DNA of 64,000 nt, from NCBI RefSeq assembly GCF_903815225.1, contig NZ_LR813084.1:3948501-4012500 (forward strand), in the 5' to 3' direction. The DNA comes from Delftia tsuruhatensis. GTDB taxonomy: Bacteria; Pseudomonadota; Gammaproteobacteria; Burkholderiales; Burkholderiaceae_C. Made by a program: the position numbers and the translations under genes. Below, one piece after another: positions 16,347 through 24,562 of the stretch; the first letter of the stretch is position 1, and every line of letters begins with the position of its first letter. The notes below the pieces were generated by a model. It saw nothing but the letters and a program-made list of their open reading frames with translations. It searched no databases and had not been told where the DNA came from.

Positions 16347-17539
16347 GCCTTGAGCGCCTGCGCCAGGCGCGCGATGCCTTCACGGATCCTGTCCTCGTCC
16401 GCCGTGGCGAAGGACAGGCGAAAGCTCGTGGTGTCAGGGTTCTGCGCGAAGAAAGGCGCCCCCGGAACAAAGGCCACGCCCTGGGCGATGGCCCGCCTGG
16501 CCAGCTCTGCGGCATCGGCCAGCGCGCCACCCTTGCCGGTCAGGCGCACCCACAGGAACAGGCCGCCCCTGGGCTGCACGAACTCCACGGCATCGCCCAG
16601 TTGCTCGCGCAGCGCATCGCCCATGGTCCTGGCGCGGCGCGCATAGACCTCGCGCACATGGGCCAGGGTGGCGGGCATGGCGCCGGACTTCAGGTACTGC
16701 GCGGCCGTGGCCTGGGCAAAGGTGCTGGTGTGGGCATCGCTGAACTGCTTGCACATCACGGCGCGTGCCAGCAACTCCTGGGGAGCCACGAGCCAGCCGA
16801 TGCGCAGACCGGGGCTGAGCACCTTGCTCAGCGAGCCGCAATGCGCCAGCCAGTCGCGGCTGCCGGGCACCTCGCCGGACAGGGCCAGCAGGCTGGGCGG
16901 CGGTGCCTCGCCGAAGTACAGGTCGCCATAGGGATCGTCCTCCACCACCAGCGTCTGGTACTTGACGGCCAGCTCCAGCACCTTCCTGCGGCGCTCCAGG
17001 CTCAGCATGGCGCCACTGGGGTTGCCGAAGGTGGGAATCAGGTAGACCAGCCTGGGGCGGTGCTCGGCGATCAGTTGCTCCAGCACATCGACCCGGGCGC
17101 CCTCGCCGTCGATGGGCGCGCTGATGACCTCGGCGCCATACAGTCGAAAGCACTGGATGGTGGCCAGGAAGGTCGGCCCCTCGACAATGACCTTGTCGCC
17201 GGGATTGATCATGGTCTTGCCCAGCAGGTCCAGCGCCTGCTGGCTGCCCGTGGTCACCACCAGCTGGTCGGGCGCCAGCGCGCCCACGCCCTTGGAGGCC
17301 ATGAAGGCGGCGATCTGCTCGCGCAGGGGCTGGTAGCCCTCGGTCGCACCGTACTGCAGCGCGGCGCCGGGCTCCTGCTGCAGCGCGGCCTGGGAGGCGG
17401 CACTGATGCCGGCCACGTCGAACATGGCACTGTCGGGAAAGCCGCCCGCGAAGCTGATGATGCCGGGCTTGCCCAGCAGCTTGAACAGCTCGCGGATGGC
17501 GGAGGTTTCTACGTTGTTCAGACGGTCGGCGAATTGCAT
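16343..17539 (-). CDS. PLP-dependent aminotransferase (2-aminoadipate/MocR-like class I)
   Basis: This 398-residue cytosolic enzyme is a fold-type I aminotransferase with the pattern of 2-aminoadipate transaminases, relatives of MocR that lack the DNA-binding domain. Landmarks are LGKPGIISFAGGFPDSAMF and LQYGATEGYQPLREQIA. VEDDPYGDLYF carries the PLP-ring Asp. CGSLSKVLSPGLRIGWLVAP carries the Schiff-base Lys, and SFRLSFATADEDRIREGI supplies the carboxylate-binding Arg. Members act on branched-chain, aromatic or aminoadipate substrates, and the specificity here is not readable. It overlaps slyX by four bases and probably forms a two-gene operon. A Bug receptor gene lies about 90 bp upstream on the same strand. 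Confidence 0.88.
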   Translation of the reverse strand: MQFADRLNNVETSAIRELFKLLGKPGIISFAGGFPDSAMFDVAGISAASQAALQQEPGAALQYGATEGYQPLREQIAAFMASKGVGALAPDQLVVTTGSQQALDLLGKTMINPGDKVIVEGPTFLATIQCFRLYGAEVISAPIDGEGARVDVLEQLIAEHRPRLVYLIPTFGNPSGAMLSLERRRKVLELAVKYQTLVVEDDPYGDLYFGEAPPPSLLALSGEVPGSRDWLAHCGSLSKVLSPGLRIGWLVAPQELLARAVMCKQFSDAHTSTFAQATAAQYLKSGAMPATLAHVREVYARRARTMGDALREQLGDAVEFVQPRGGLFLWVRLTGKGGALADAAELARRAIAQGVAFVPGAPFFAQNPDTTSFRLSFATADEDRIREGIARLAQALKA

Positions 17540-17630
17540 GGGCAGGTGTCTCGTTGTCGATGCGGTGAAGAAGCGAAGCCCCCATTGTCGCCAATCCTGC
17601 CGCAGCTTTCCTGCGGGATCGAGGTCTGCG

Positions 17631-18617
17631 TCAATCCACCCTGATGTCGGATCGGGCCGCGACGGCGCGCATCCGGGGCAGTTCGCGCTCGATGCGCTCC
17701 TGCAACGCGCTGCCCGGGCCCCAGGCCGGCGACAGGCCGATGTCCACGAGCTTCTTTTGCATCACCGGGTCGGCCATGGTGTCGCCCAGCGCCTTCTCCA
17801 GCTTCTTCTGGATGGGCGCGGGCAGTCCGGCCGGTGCGAGGAAGGCGAACCAGGTGTCCATGGCAAAGCCCGGATAGCCGCTTTCGGCCACGGTGGGCAC
17901 CTGCGGCAGCAGGGGCAGGCGTTGCGCGCCCAGGGCGGCGATGGGGCGGATCTTGCCGGCCTTGATCAGCGGCGTGGTGGCCACCACCGTATCCACGGCC
18001 ACCTGCACCTGGCCGCCCATGAGCGCCGTGAGGCTGGGCGAGCTGCCGTTGAAGGGCACATGCACCATGCGCATGCCTGTGGCGGTCTTGAGCATTTCGC
18101 CGCCGAAATGCACGGATGCCCCGGTGCCGAACGACCCATAGGACAGCTTGTCGGGCTCGGCCCTGGCCAGGGCCACCAGGTCCTTGAGGCTTCGCACCGG
18201 CACGTCGTTGTTGACCACGAGCACCAGCCCCATGTCGGAGACCAGCCCCAGCGGAGTGAAGCTGCGCAGCGGGTCATAGGGCAGCGAGGCGCGGATCGCG
18301 GGGTTCAGCGTCAGCGTGGTGCTGGCGCCCAGCAGCAGCGTGTAGCCATCGGGCGGCGCCTTGGCCACCAGCCCGCCCGCGACCACGGTGCCCGCGCCGG
18401 GGCGGTTTTCCACGACCACGGGCTGGCCCAGCTTCTCCGACAGCCCCGTGGCCAGCAGCCGGCCGAGGATGTCGGTGGCGCCTCCCGGCGCGAAGGGCAC
18501 GACCAGCTTGATCGCATGGTCGGGATAGGCCGGGGCCTGGGCGTGGACGCTGGCAACGGCAAGTGCCATGGCCGAGGCCATCAGACACGACAGGAAGCGG
18601 GAACGGGACAAGACCAT
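17631..18617 (-). CDS. Bug-family (TctC) periplasmic receptor, orphan
   Basis: This 328-residue protein has an N-terminal signal peptide (ending ASVHAQAP) and the Bug receptor fold. It shows the first ligand loop IKLVVPFAPGGATDILGR, VVVENRPGAGTVVAGGLVAKAPPDGYTLLLG, and later VPFNGSSPSLTALMGGQVQVAVD. Bug proteins bind carboxylates and related small molecules for TctAB permeases or for signalling. No tctA or tctB gene is near. The amidase gene ends 44 bp upstream on the same strand, so the receptor may deliver an amide or its acid product. CAGGAG nine bases before the ATG supports the start. The regulator divergent from the amidase probably controls both genes. Confidence 0.92.
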   Translation of the reverse strand: MVLSRSRFLSCLMASAMALAVASVHAQAPAYPDHAIKLVVPFAPGGATDILGRLLATGLSEKLGQPVVVENRPGAGTVVAGGLVAKAPPDGYTLLLGASTTLTLNPAIRASLPYDPLRSFTPLGLVSDMGLVLVVNNDVPVRSLKDLVALARAEPDKLSYGSFGTGASVHFGGEMLKTATGMRMVHVPFNGSSPSLTALMGGQVQVAVDTVVATTPLIKAGKIRPIAALGAQRLPLLPQVPTVAESGYPGFAMDTWFAFLAPAGLPAPIQKKLEKALGDTMADPVMQKKLVDIGLSPAWGPGSALQERIERELPRMRAVAARSDIRVD

Positions 18618-18661
18618 GGCACGGATCTCCTGGGGACGAGGGAACGGAAACCTGGAACAAC

Positions 18662-20149
18662 TCAGTCAAGCAGCGGGCTGCGCACCCGCGAGAAGCCGCC
18701 AGCCCGGTCATAGGCATGGCCGATCTGCAGCACCTGCAGGTCGGCCTGGGCCGGGCCGATGATCTGCAACCCCGCGGGCAGCCCCCCGGGCCCCAGGCCC
18801 GCAGGCGCCGCCAGGGCCGGCAACCCGGCCATGGTGGCGGGCACCACGGTCTGCATCCAGCGGTGGTAGGTATCCATCTCGCGGCCGGCCACGGCATGGG
18901 GCCAGTCCTGCGCCGCATCGAAGGGGAAGACCTGGGCTGCGGGCAGCACGAGGAAGTCGTGACGCTCGAACAGGCGGCGCAGCGTCTCGTACCAGGCCGA
19001 GCGCACGCGCGCTGCCTCGTAGACCGCCATGGCCGGCAAGGCCAGGCCGCGCTCGATCTCCCAGATGGCCTCGGGCTTGAGCAGCGCGCGCTTTGCCGGA
19101 TCGCGGTACAGCGCGGCATTGGCCCCGGCCACGCTGAAACTGCGCAGGTCGATCCAGGCGTTCCACAGGCGCTCGAAATCGAAGGCTGGCAGAACTTCCT
19201 GCACCGAGCAGCCTGCGGCCTCGAAATGGCGCAGCGCCGCGCGGCAGGTCTCGAGCAGGCCCGGCTCCATCGGCAGATGGCCGCCCAGGTCTCCCAGCCA
19301 GCCTATGCGCAGGCCCTTGCAGTCGCGCTCCAGCAGCGCGGTCCAGTCCCGGACGGGCTCGCTGCGGTGCGTCAGCGGCAGGCGGGCGTCAAAGCCCGCC
19401 TGCACGGACAACAGCAGGGCCAGGTCCGGAATGTCGCGCGCCATGGGGCCGGCAACGCTGAACTGCTGCCAGAACACCTCTTCCGAGGGACCATGCGGCA
19501 CGCAGCCCACCGAGGTGCGCAATCCATAGACATGGTTGAAGGCGGCCGGCGTGCGCAGCGAGCCCATCATGTCCGAGCCATCGGCCACGGGCAGCATGCG
19601 CAGCGCCACGGCCACGCCGGCCCCGCCGCTGCTGCCCCCGGCCGAGCGGGAGGGATCGAAGGCATTGCGCGTCGTGCCATAGACCGGGTTGTAGGTGTGG
19701 CCTCCCAGGCCGAACTCCGGGGAATTGCTGCGCGCCACGAACAGCGCACCGCCCGCACGCATGCGCTCGAAGACCACGCAATCGGCCTGCGAGACCTGGC
19801 CCGCGAAGAGGGGCGAGCCCTTGGTCGTCACCATGCCGGCGGCCGGCATGATGTCCTTGGGCGCCTGGGGAAAGCCGTGCAGCGGTCCCAGGCTGCGGCC
19901 GCGCGCCAGCAGCGCGTCCAGCTCGCGGGCCCGGCCGCGCAAGCCATCGCGGTCCATGGGAGCCACCAACGCATTGACCACCGGGTTGAGCCGGTCGATC
20001 TGCGCGCAGTAGGCATGCAGCACCTCCTCGCAGGACAGAGCGCGACGGTGGATGGCCCCGGACAGCGCGGTGGCCGACATCTCCACGATGGCATCTCCCC
20101 CTTGTGCCAGCCCAGGCCCGGACACGGCTGCACTTGCGTTCGACTCCAT
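18662..20149 (-). CDS. Amidase-signature family hydrolase
   Basis: This 495-residue protein belongs to the amidase-signature family, which cleaves amide bonds with a Lys-cisSer-Ser triad. The expected lysine lies in GFPQAPKDIMP, the glycine/serine-rich centre is SAGGSSGGAGVAVALR, and the nucleophile region is DGSDMMGSLRTPA. In most members the last reads GSDTGGSIR-P, so the MM pair in place of TG is unusual but keeps the GS-R core. No signal peptide is present. The substrate is unknown. It is followed by a Bug receptor gene and is divergent from a LysR gene, giving a small regulated uptake-and-hydrolysis unit. Confidence 0.88.
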   Translation of the reverse strand: MESNASAAVSGPGLAQGGDAIVEMSATALSGAIHRRALSCEEVLHAYCAQIDRLNPVVNALVAPMDRDGLRGRARELDALLARGRSLGPLHGFPQAPKDIMPAAGMVTTKGSPLFAGQVSQADCVVFERMRAGGALFVARSNSPEFGLGGHTYNPVYGTTRNAFDPSRSAGGSSGGAGVAVALRMLPVADGSDMMGSLRTPAAFNHVYGLRTSVGCVPHGPSEEVFWQQFSVAGPMARDIPDLALLLSVQAGFDARLPLTHRSEPVRDWTALLERDCKGLRIGWLGDLGGHLPMEPGLLETCRAALRHFEAAGCSVQEVLPAFDFERLWNAWIDLRSFSVAGANAALYRDPAKRALLKPEAIWEIERGLALPAMAVYEAARVRSAWYETLRRLFERHDFLVLPAAQVFPFDAAQDWPHAVAGREMDTYHRWMQTVVPATMAGLPALAAPAGLGPGGLPAGLQIIGPAQADLQVLQIGHAYDRAGGFSRVRSPLLD

Positions 20150-20232
20150 GGATTTCCCCGCTTTCGTGACAGAACGAAGTCAGCATAAGCAGGCGAAAAT
20201 ATTTCGACAATCGCCTTTTTCTCGGCTTATCG

Positions 20233-20247
20233 TTGCGTTTTTCGCAA
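20233..20247. promoter_or_regulatory. Dyad in amidase/LysR divergent gap
   Basis: TTGCG (20233-20237) and CGCAA (20243-20247) form an inverted repeat around a T5 centre, 18 bp before the LysR start. A second small dyad CGAAA-N3-TTTCG lies nearer the amidase. They are candidate LysR-binding positions, weakly supported. Confidence 0.35.
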
Positions 20248-20265
20248 ACCTGCAAACCCGCCGCC

Positions 20266-21171
20266 ATGCTTTCCAACCGTCTCCAGGACACGGCACTGCG
20301 CTACTTTCTCGAAGTGGTGCGCAGCGGCTCGGTCAGCGAAGCCGCCACGCGGCTGAGCGTCTCGCCCTCTGCCGTGAGCCGGCAGGTCGCCGGCCTCGAG
20401 GAGATGCTGGGCGTGCCGCTGTTCGAGCGACTGCCCCGCGGCATGGCCCCCAGCCCCGCTGGCGAGCTGCTGGCCGCCCATGCCCGGCGCGGCGCACTGG
20501 AGGCCGACCGCGTGGTCTCGGACATCGAGGCGCTGCAGGGCCTGCGCCGGGGCCTGGTGCGCGTGTGCAGCTCGGGCGGCTTCGCCATCGAGTTCCTGCC
20601 GCGCGCCATGGCGCTGTTTCGCGAGCAGCATCCTGGCATGCAGTTCCACCTGCGCGTGGAGGCGCCGGCCGCCGTGACCCGCGCGGTGCTCGGCGGCGAG
20701 GCAGATCTGGGCCTGACCTACAGCCGCGCGGCCGAGCGCGACATCGAGGTCTGGCACCGCCAGACTTCCCCGGTGGTCGCCATCATGCGGCCCGACCACG
20801 CGCTGGCCCGGCACGCCAGTCTCACCCTGGCCCAGATGCATCCCCATCCCATCGCCCTGCCCGAGGACGCCAACACCGCGCGCCAGCTCTTCGACATCGC
20901 CTGCGGCCACCGGCGCCTGGTGTTCGAGCCCGCCCTGGTCAGCGGCCAGTTCGAGACGCTGGTGCATTTCGTGCTGCACGGCGGCGGCCTGTCCCTGGGC
21001 GGCGAGGTCACCATGCGCGAACGCATACAGCGCGGCGAGCTGCATGCCGCCACCATCCGCGAGCGCGGCATGAACGCCCGCGCCATCGAGCTGCAGACGC
21101 TGGCGGGACGCACGCTGTCCAAGGGTGTGCGCGCCTTCGTGGAGCACCTGAAGGTGCTGCTGCCGGGGTGA
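20266..21171 (+). CDS. LysR-family transcriptional regulator
   Basis: This 301-residue regulator has a typical LysR N-terminus (ALRYFLEVVRSGSVSEAATRLSVSPSAVSRQVAGLEEMLGVPLFER). An effector domain follows, with the hinge SSGGFAIEFLPRAMALF and a C-terminal domain. It is divergent from the amidase-Bug unit and probably controls it. An effector related to the amidase substrate would fit, but this is inference. The ATG at 20266 begins MLSNRLQDTALRYF; an in-frame ATG at 20233 would add eleven residues that overlap a small dyad. The stop lies 68 bp before nth. Confidence 0.9.
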   Translation: MLSNRLQDTALRYFLEVVRSGSVSEAATRLSVSPSAVSRQVAGLEEMLGVPLFERLPRGMAPSPAGELLAAHARRGALEADRVVSDIEALQGLRRGLVRVCSSGGFAIEFLPRAMALFREQHPGMQFHLRVEAPAAVTRAVLGGEADLGLTYSRAAERDIEVWHRQTSPVVAIMRPDHALARHASLTLAQMHPHPIALPEDANTARQLFDIACGHRRLVFEPALVSGQFETLVHFVLHGGGLSLGGEVTMRERIQRGELHAATIRERGMNARAIELQTLAGRTLSKGVRAFVEHLKVLLPG

Positions 21172-21239
21172 GAGCCCGTGCCCCCTGCACCCTCTTGCAC
21201 GACAATGCTTGCCACATCGATGGATACGCGCTCCCCACA

Positions 21240-21893
21240 ATGAAAACCACCAGCATCGAACCCTTCTTCGCCACCCTCAAGGCCGCCAATCCCTCGCCCC
21301 AGACCGAGCTGGAATACACCAATGTGTTCGAGCTGCTGTCGGCGGTGCTGCTTTCCGCGCAGGCCACCGACGTGGGCGTGAACAAGGCCACGCGCAAGCT
21401 GTTCCCGGTCGCCAACACGCCGCAGGCCATCCTGGATCTGGGCCTGGAGGGTCTGGAGAACCATATCAAGACCATCGGCCTGTACCGCAGCAAGGCCAGG
21501 CACCTGATGCAGACCTGCCAGATCCTCGTGGAGCGCCATGGCGGCCGCGTCCCGCGCACACGCGAGGAACTGGAAGCGCTGCCCGGCGTGGGCCGCAAGA
21601 CGGCCAACGTGGTGCTCAACGTGGCCTTCGGCGAACCCACCATGGCCGTGGACACGCACATCTTCCGCGTGGGCAACCGCACGGGCCTGGCGCCGGGCAA
21701 GACGCCTCTGGCCGTGGAACTGCAGCTGATGAAGCGCGTGCCGCCGGCCTATGCCGTGGACTCGCACCACTGGCTCATCCTGCTGGGGCGCTACGTTTGC
21801 CAGGCGCGCAAGCCGCGCTGCTGGGAATGCGTGGTGGCGCCCTACTGCGACTTCTCGCCCAAGACGCCTGCGCCCGCCGCGGGCAAGCGCTGA
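21240..21893 (+). CDS. nth: Endonuclease III
   Basis: Nth is a bifunctional DNA glycosylase/AP lyase that removes oxidised pyrimidines in base-excision repair. The 217-residue protein has the helix-hairpin-helix LPGVGRKTANVVLN with catalytic Lys120, and Asp138 in VDTHIFRVGNR; both have the same numbering as in E. coli. The C-terminal iron-sulfur loop has the C-X6-C-X2-C-X5-C spacing (CQARKPRCWECVVAPYC). The ATG at 21240 begins MKTTSIEPFF, and the residues upstream in the open frame look unrelated. It is flanked by a LysR gene and by a convergent Bug receptor gene, and so seems to be transcribed alone. Confidence 0.97.
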   Translation: MKTTSIEPFFATLKAANPSPQTELEYTNVFELLSAVLLSAQATDVGVNKATRKLFPVANTPQAILDLGLEGLENHIKTIGLYRSKARHLMQTCQILVERHGGRVPRTREELEALPGVGRKTANVVLNVAFGEPTMAVDTHIFRVGNRTGLAPGKTPLAVELQLMKRVPPAYAVDSHHWLILLGRYVCQARKPRCWECVVAPYCDFSPKTPAPAAGKR

Positions 21894-22053
21894 GGCGCTT
21901 GGGAGCGTCTGGTTTTCCTGCAAGGCAGTAACATCACTACACCGCAAAACGCCTTCAGGAGTGCTGCCATGACGGTGGCAACGCGAAACGTGGCCGATTT
22001 CACCGCAACGGGGGTTGCAATCGTCAACCCCTGGCAGCCTCTGGACCCCCTCC

Positions 22054-23061
22054 TCAATCCGCCCTGAACCCCGTGGCCGCCACGGCCTTGCCCCAGGTGG
22101 CCGTGTCGGCGCGCATGATGCGTGCCAGTTCCTCGCCCGTGGTGCCCGTCACGCGAAAGCCGGCCTCCTCCAGGCGGCTGCGGCTGTCGGGCTGCTGCAG
22201 GGCGCGCACGATGTCGGCCTGCAGTCTGGCCACGATCTCGGGCGAGGTCTTCGCGGGGGCAACGATGCCGAACCAGGAATTGAACTCCAGCGACGGATAG
22301 CCCTGCTCCTTGATCGTCGGCACCTCGGGCATGGCCTGGGTGCGCGTGGCGCCCGTGCTGCCGAGGGCCACCAGCTTGCCCGCCTTGACCTGGGGTGCGG
22401 CCAGGGCCGTCGTGGCGAAGACGGCCTGCACGTCGCCGCTGAACAGACCGCCCAGCGCATCGTTGGTGTTCTTGTAGTGCACGGGCTCGGGCTTGAGCTG
22501 CACGGCATTGCCGAACATGAAGGCGCCGAAGTGGCCCGGCGTTCCGGCGCCGAAGGTGGCGATGAACAGTTGCTTGCGCTGGCGCGCCCAGGTCACGAAA
22601 TCGGGCACATTGCGGGCCGGCACCTTCTGCGGATTGACCAGCAGCACGAAGTCCGAGGTCACGACCTGGCTGACGGGAATGAAATCCTTTTGCGGGTCGT
22701 AGGGCAGGCGCTGGTAGGTGTTGGGCGCGATGCTGAGCTGGCCGGTCTCGCCCAGCATCAGCGTGTAGCCGTCGGCCGGGACGCGGGCGGCCTCGCTCGC
22801 AGCGATCAGCCCGCCAGCGCCCGGCTTGTTGTCCACGACCACGCCCAGGTTGCCCCATTGCTCGGAGAGTTTCTGCGCCAGCAGCCGCGCCACGATGTCC
22901 GGCCCCGTTCCCGCAGGAAAGCCGACGAGCAGGCGCACGGGCTTGCTCGGGAAGGCCGGCTGCGCGCCGGCCACGGTCCAGGGTGCCAGGCCGGTGAACA
23001 GCACGGCGGCAAAAGCGGCAGCCACAGCGCCGCGGCGCGCCTTCGATGCTTGGTTTTTCAT
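22054..23061 (-). CDS. Bug-family (TctC) periplasmic receptor, orphan
   Basis: This second Bug receptor of the window is 335 residues from the ATG at 23061. It has a basic, long signal peptide (KNQASKARRGAVAAAFAAVLF ... VAGAQPAF). The mature part shows KPVRLLVGFPAGTGPDIVARLLAQKL, VVVDNKPGAGGLIAASEAARVPADGYTLMLGET and the late LEFNSWFGIVAPAKTSPEIV. No TctAB permease is adjacent. The DUF3237 gene ends 47 bp upstream on the same strand, so the two probably form one transcript. A LuxR-type regulator is divergent from DUF3237. An upstream in-frame ATG at 23079 adds six residues and is less likely. The ligand is unknown. Confidence 0.9.
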   Translation of the reverse strand: MKNQASKARRGAVAAAFAAVLFTGLAPWTVAGAQPAFPSKPVRLLVGFPAGTGPDIVARLLAQKLSEQWGNLGVVVDNKPGAGGLIAASEAARVPADGYTLMLGETGQLSIAPNTYQRLPYDPQKDFIPVSQVVTSDFVLLVNPQKVPARNVPDFVTWARQRKQLFIATFGAGTPGHFGAFMFGNAVQLKPEPVHYKNTNDALGGLFSGDVQAVFATTALAAPQVKAGKLVALGSTGATRTQAMPEVPTIKEQGYPSLEFNSWFGIVAPAKTSPEIVARLQADIVRALQQPDSRSRLEEAGFRVTGTTGEELARIMRADTATWGKAVAATGFRAD

Positions 23062-23108
23062 GGGTGTTGTCTCCTGCATTGTGGTTATCGAGGTGAGAAA
23101 GGCGCGGC

Positions 23109-23597
23109 TCAGAGCAGTGCGTGAAAGCGCATCTGCACGCGGTCGGGATGGCGCGCACCCGTGCCGATGAACAGGCGTTCGTTGACCCAGGCCAGCGCCC
23201 GGCTGGCCGTCTCCAGTCGCGGCGCGCAGCGGAAATAGATCCGCGCCGGATCCACGGGCTCCCCGCGCGCCAGCCTGGCCATGAGCCGCGGATCACCGCT
23301 GCGCAGCGCCTGGTTGCTGACATAGATCAGATCGCCGCCGTCGGTCTCCAGCGCATAGCGCGCATCGAGTTCGGCCAGGCCTTCGTGCACGATGCGCTGG
23401 AAGTCGGCGCCGCCGGGCAGCACGCGAGCGCTCCAGCCATCGCCGCGTGCCGTGCCGCCCAGGATGGGAATCAGCCGGCGGCCGCCGTAGACAGTGACGC
23501 CGACCTCCTGCGGCCGGCCCACCTCCACGCTCAGGTCGGCAAAGAAGCGAAAGCACGGATCGGGCAAGGCGCCGAGGTCTGCAGAGTCGTGGGGCAT
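23109..23597 (-). CDS. DUF3237 family protein
   Basis: This 162-residue cytosolic protein matches DUF3237: CFRFFADLSVEVGRPQEVG near the start, then VYGGRRLIPILGGTARGDGWSARVLPGGADFQRI. ALETDGGDLIYVSNQALR and an RIYFRCAPRLETASRALAWVNERLFIGTG ending follow. The fold is a small beta-barrel, and members often occur in gene clusters for degradation of organic compounds with Bug receptors. No catalytic role is established to my knowledge. It precedes a Bug receptor gene and is divergent from a LuxR-type regulator about 100 bp away, which suggests joint control. Confidence 0.88.
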   Translation of the reverse strand: MPHDSADLGALPDPCFRFFADLSVEVGRPQEVGVTVYGGRRLIPILGGTARGDGWSARVLPGGADFQRIVHEGLAELDARYALETDGGDLIYVSNQALRSGDPRLMARLARGEPVDPARIYFRCAPRLETASRALAWVNERLFIGTGARHPDRVQMRFHALL

Positions 23598-23701
23598 GGT
23601 GCGGTGGGTCCGGTGAACAACTGCAAGCTAGCGTAAGCACCATTGCCCGGCGAGACTGTCATCCCAGAAGATGACAGCGCCCTGCCTGCCGACACCCCAT
23701 C

Positions 23702-24562
23702 TTGAGACACTGGACCACCCCCCGCGCCGCCACGGCGGACCACAGCTTCGACAGCACTGCCCTGCCCGCCAATGCGCTGGGCAGCATGGTGCACCGCCTG
23801 GGCGAGCCGGGCTTTGCGCAGCAGGTGCTGCAATCCATGCGCCCGCTCATGCCCGTGGCGTCCTGGTCGGTCTACCGCACCGGCCCGCGCAGCCAGCCCT
23901 GCCTGTACATGTCGGCCAGCAGCGAGGCGCGCGACACCACGCGCGACTGCTGGTGGGCCTATCTGTCGGGTCCCTATCTGCGCGACAGCACCTGGAACCA
24001 TGGCGATGCGGCCGGGCCGCGCGCCGCCACTGCGCTGTGCCACATCACGGCCCAGGAGGTCGGCGGCGAGCACCGCGCCCTGGTCTATGACGCGCACGGC
24101 ATGGCCGAGCGCGTGTCCATCATCGAGCACCAGGAGGACGGCGGCATCTTCGCCGTCAACTTCTACCGCCACCAGCACCAGCACGCGCTGGACGACGCCC
24201 AGATCGGCCAATTCGAGGCCATGGCGCCCGCGCTGCTGGCCCTGGCGCACAAGCACATCGCGCTGACCCAGGCCCATGGCAGTGCGGCCGGCACCGCTGC
24301 AGCGGCAGCCCCCCCGCCACCGAAGCTGCGCCATACCCTGCCCGCGCTGCGCATGCGGCTGCTGCAGGCGCAGGCGGATCTCACGCCGCGCGAACTCGAC
24401 GTCTGCGCGCGCCTGCTGCAGGGCATGACGCACGAGGGCGTCGCCAGCGACCTGGCGCTGAGCCTGGCCACCGTCAAGACCTACCGCAACCGCGCGTTCG
24501 CGCGGCTGGGCATCCACTTTCGCAGCGAACTGTTCGCGCTGGCCCTGGAGCCTGGGGACTGA
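23702..24562 (+). CDS. LuxR-family transcriptional regulator
   Basis: The protein (up to 286 residues) has a C-terminal LuxR helix-turn-helix: LTPRELDVCARLLQGMTHEGVASDLALSLATVKTYRNRAFARLGIH. The N-terminal 200 residues are an unrecognised domain with a tryptophan-rich stretch (RDCWWAYLSGPYLRDSTWNH), perhaps for ligand sensing. A Pro/Ala linker separates the two parts. The start is uncertain: TTG at 23702 gives the longest frame and ATG at 23786 is the first ATG; neither has a strong ribosome site. It is divergent from DUF3237-Bug and convergent with another Bug receptor gene. No receiver domain is present. Confidence 0.82.
   Translation: MRHWTTPRAATADHSFDSTALPANALGSMVHRLGEPGFAQQVLQSMRPLMPVASWSVYRTGPRSQPCLYMSASSEARDTTRDCWWAYLSGPYLRDSTWNHGDAAGPRAATALCHITAQEVGGEHRALVYDAHGMAERVSIIEHQEDGGIFAVNFYRHQHQHALDDAQIGQFEAMAPALLALAHKHIALTQAHGSAAGTAAAAAPPPPKLRHTLPALRMRLLQAQADLTPRELDVCARLLQGMTHEGVASDLALSLATVKTYRNRAFARLGIHFRSELFALALEPGD

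Noticed and set aside
18563..20188. 541-codon frame antisense to the amidase
   Set aside because: Opposite-strand shadow of a gene with intact amidase motifs.
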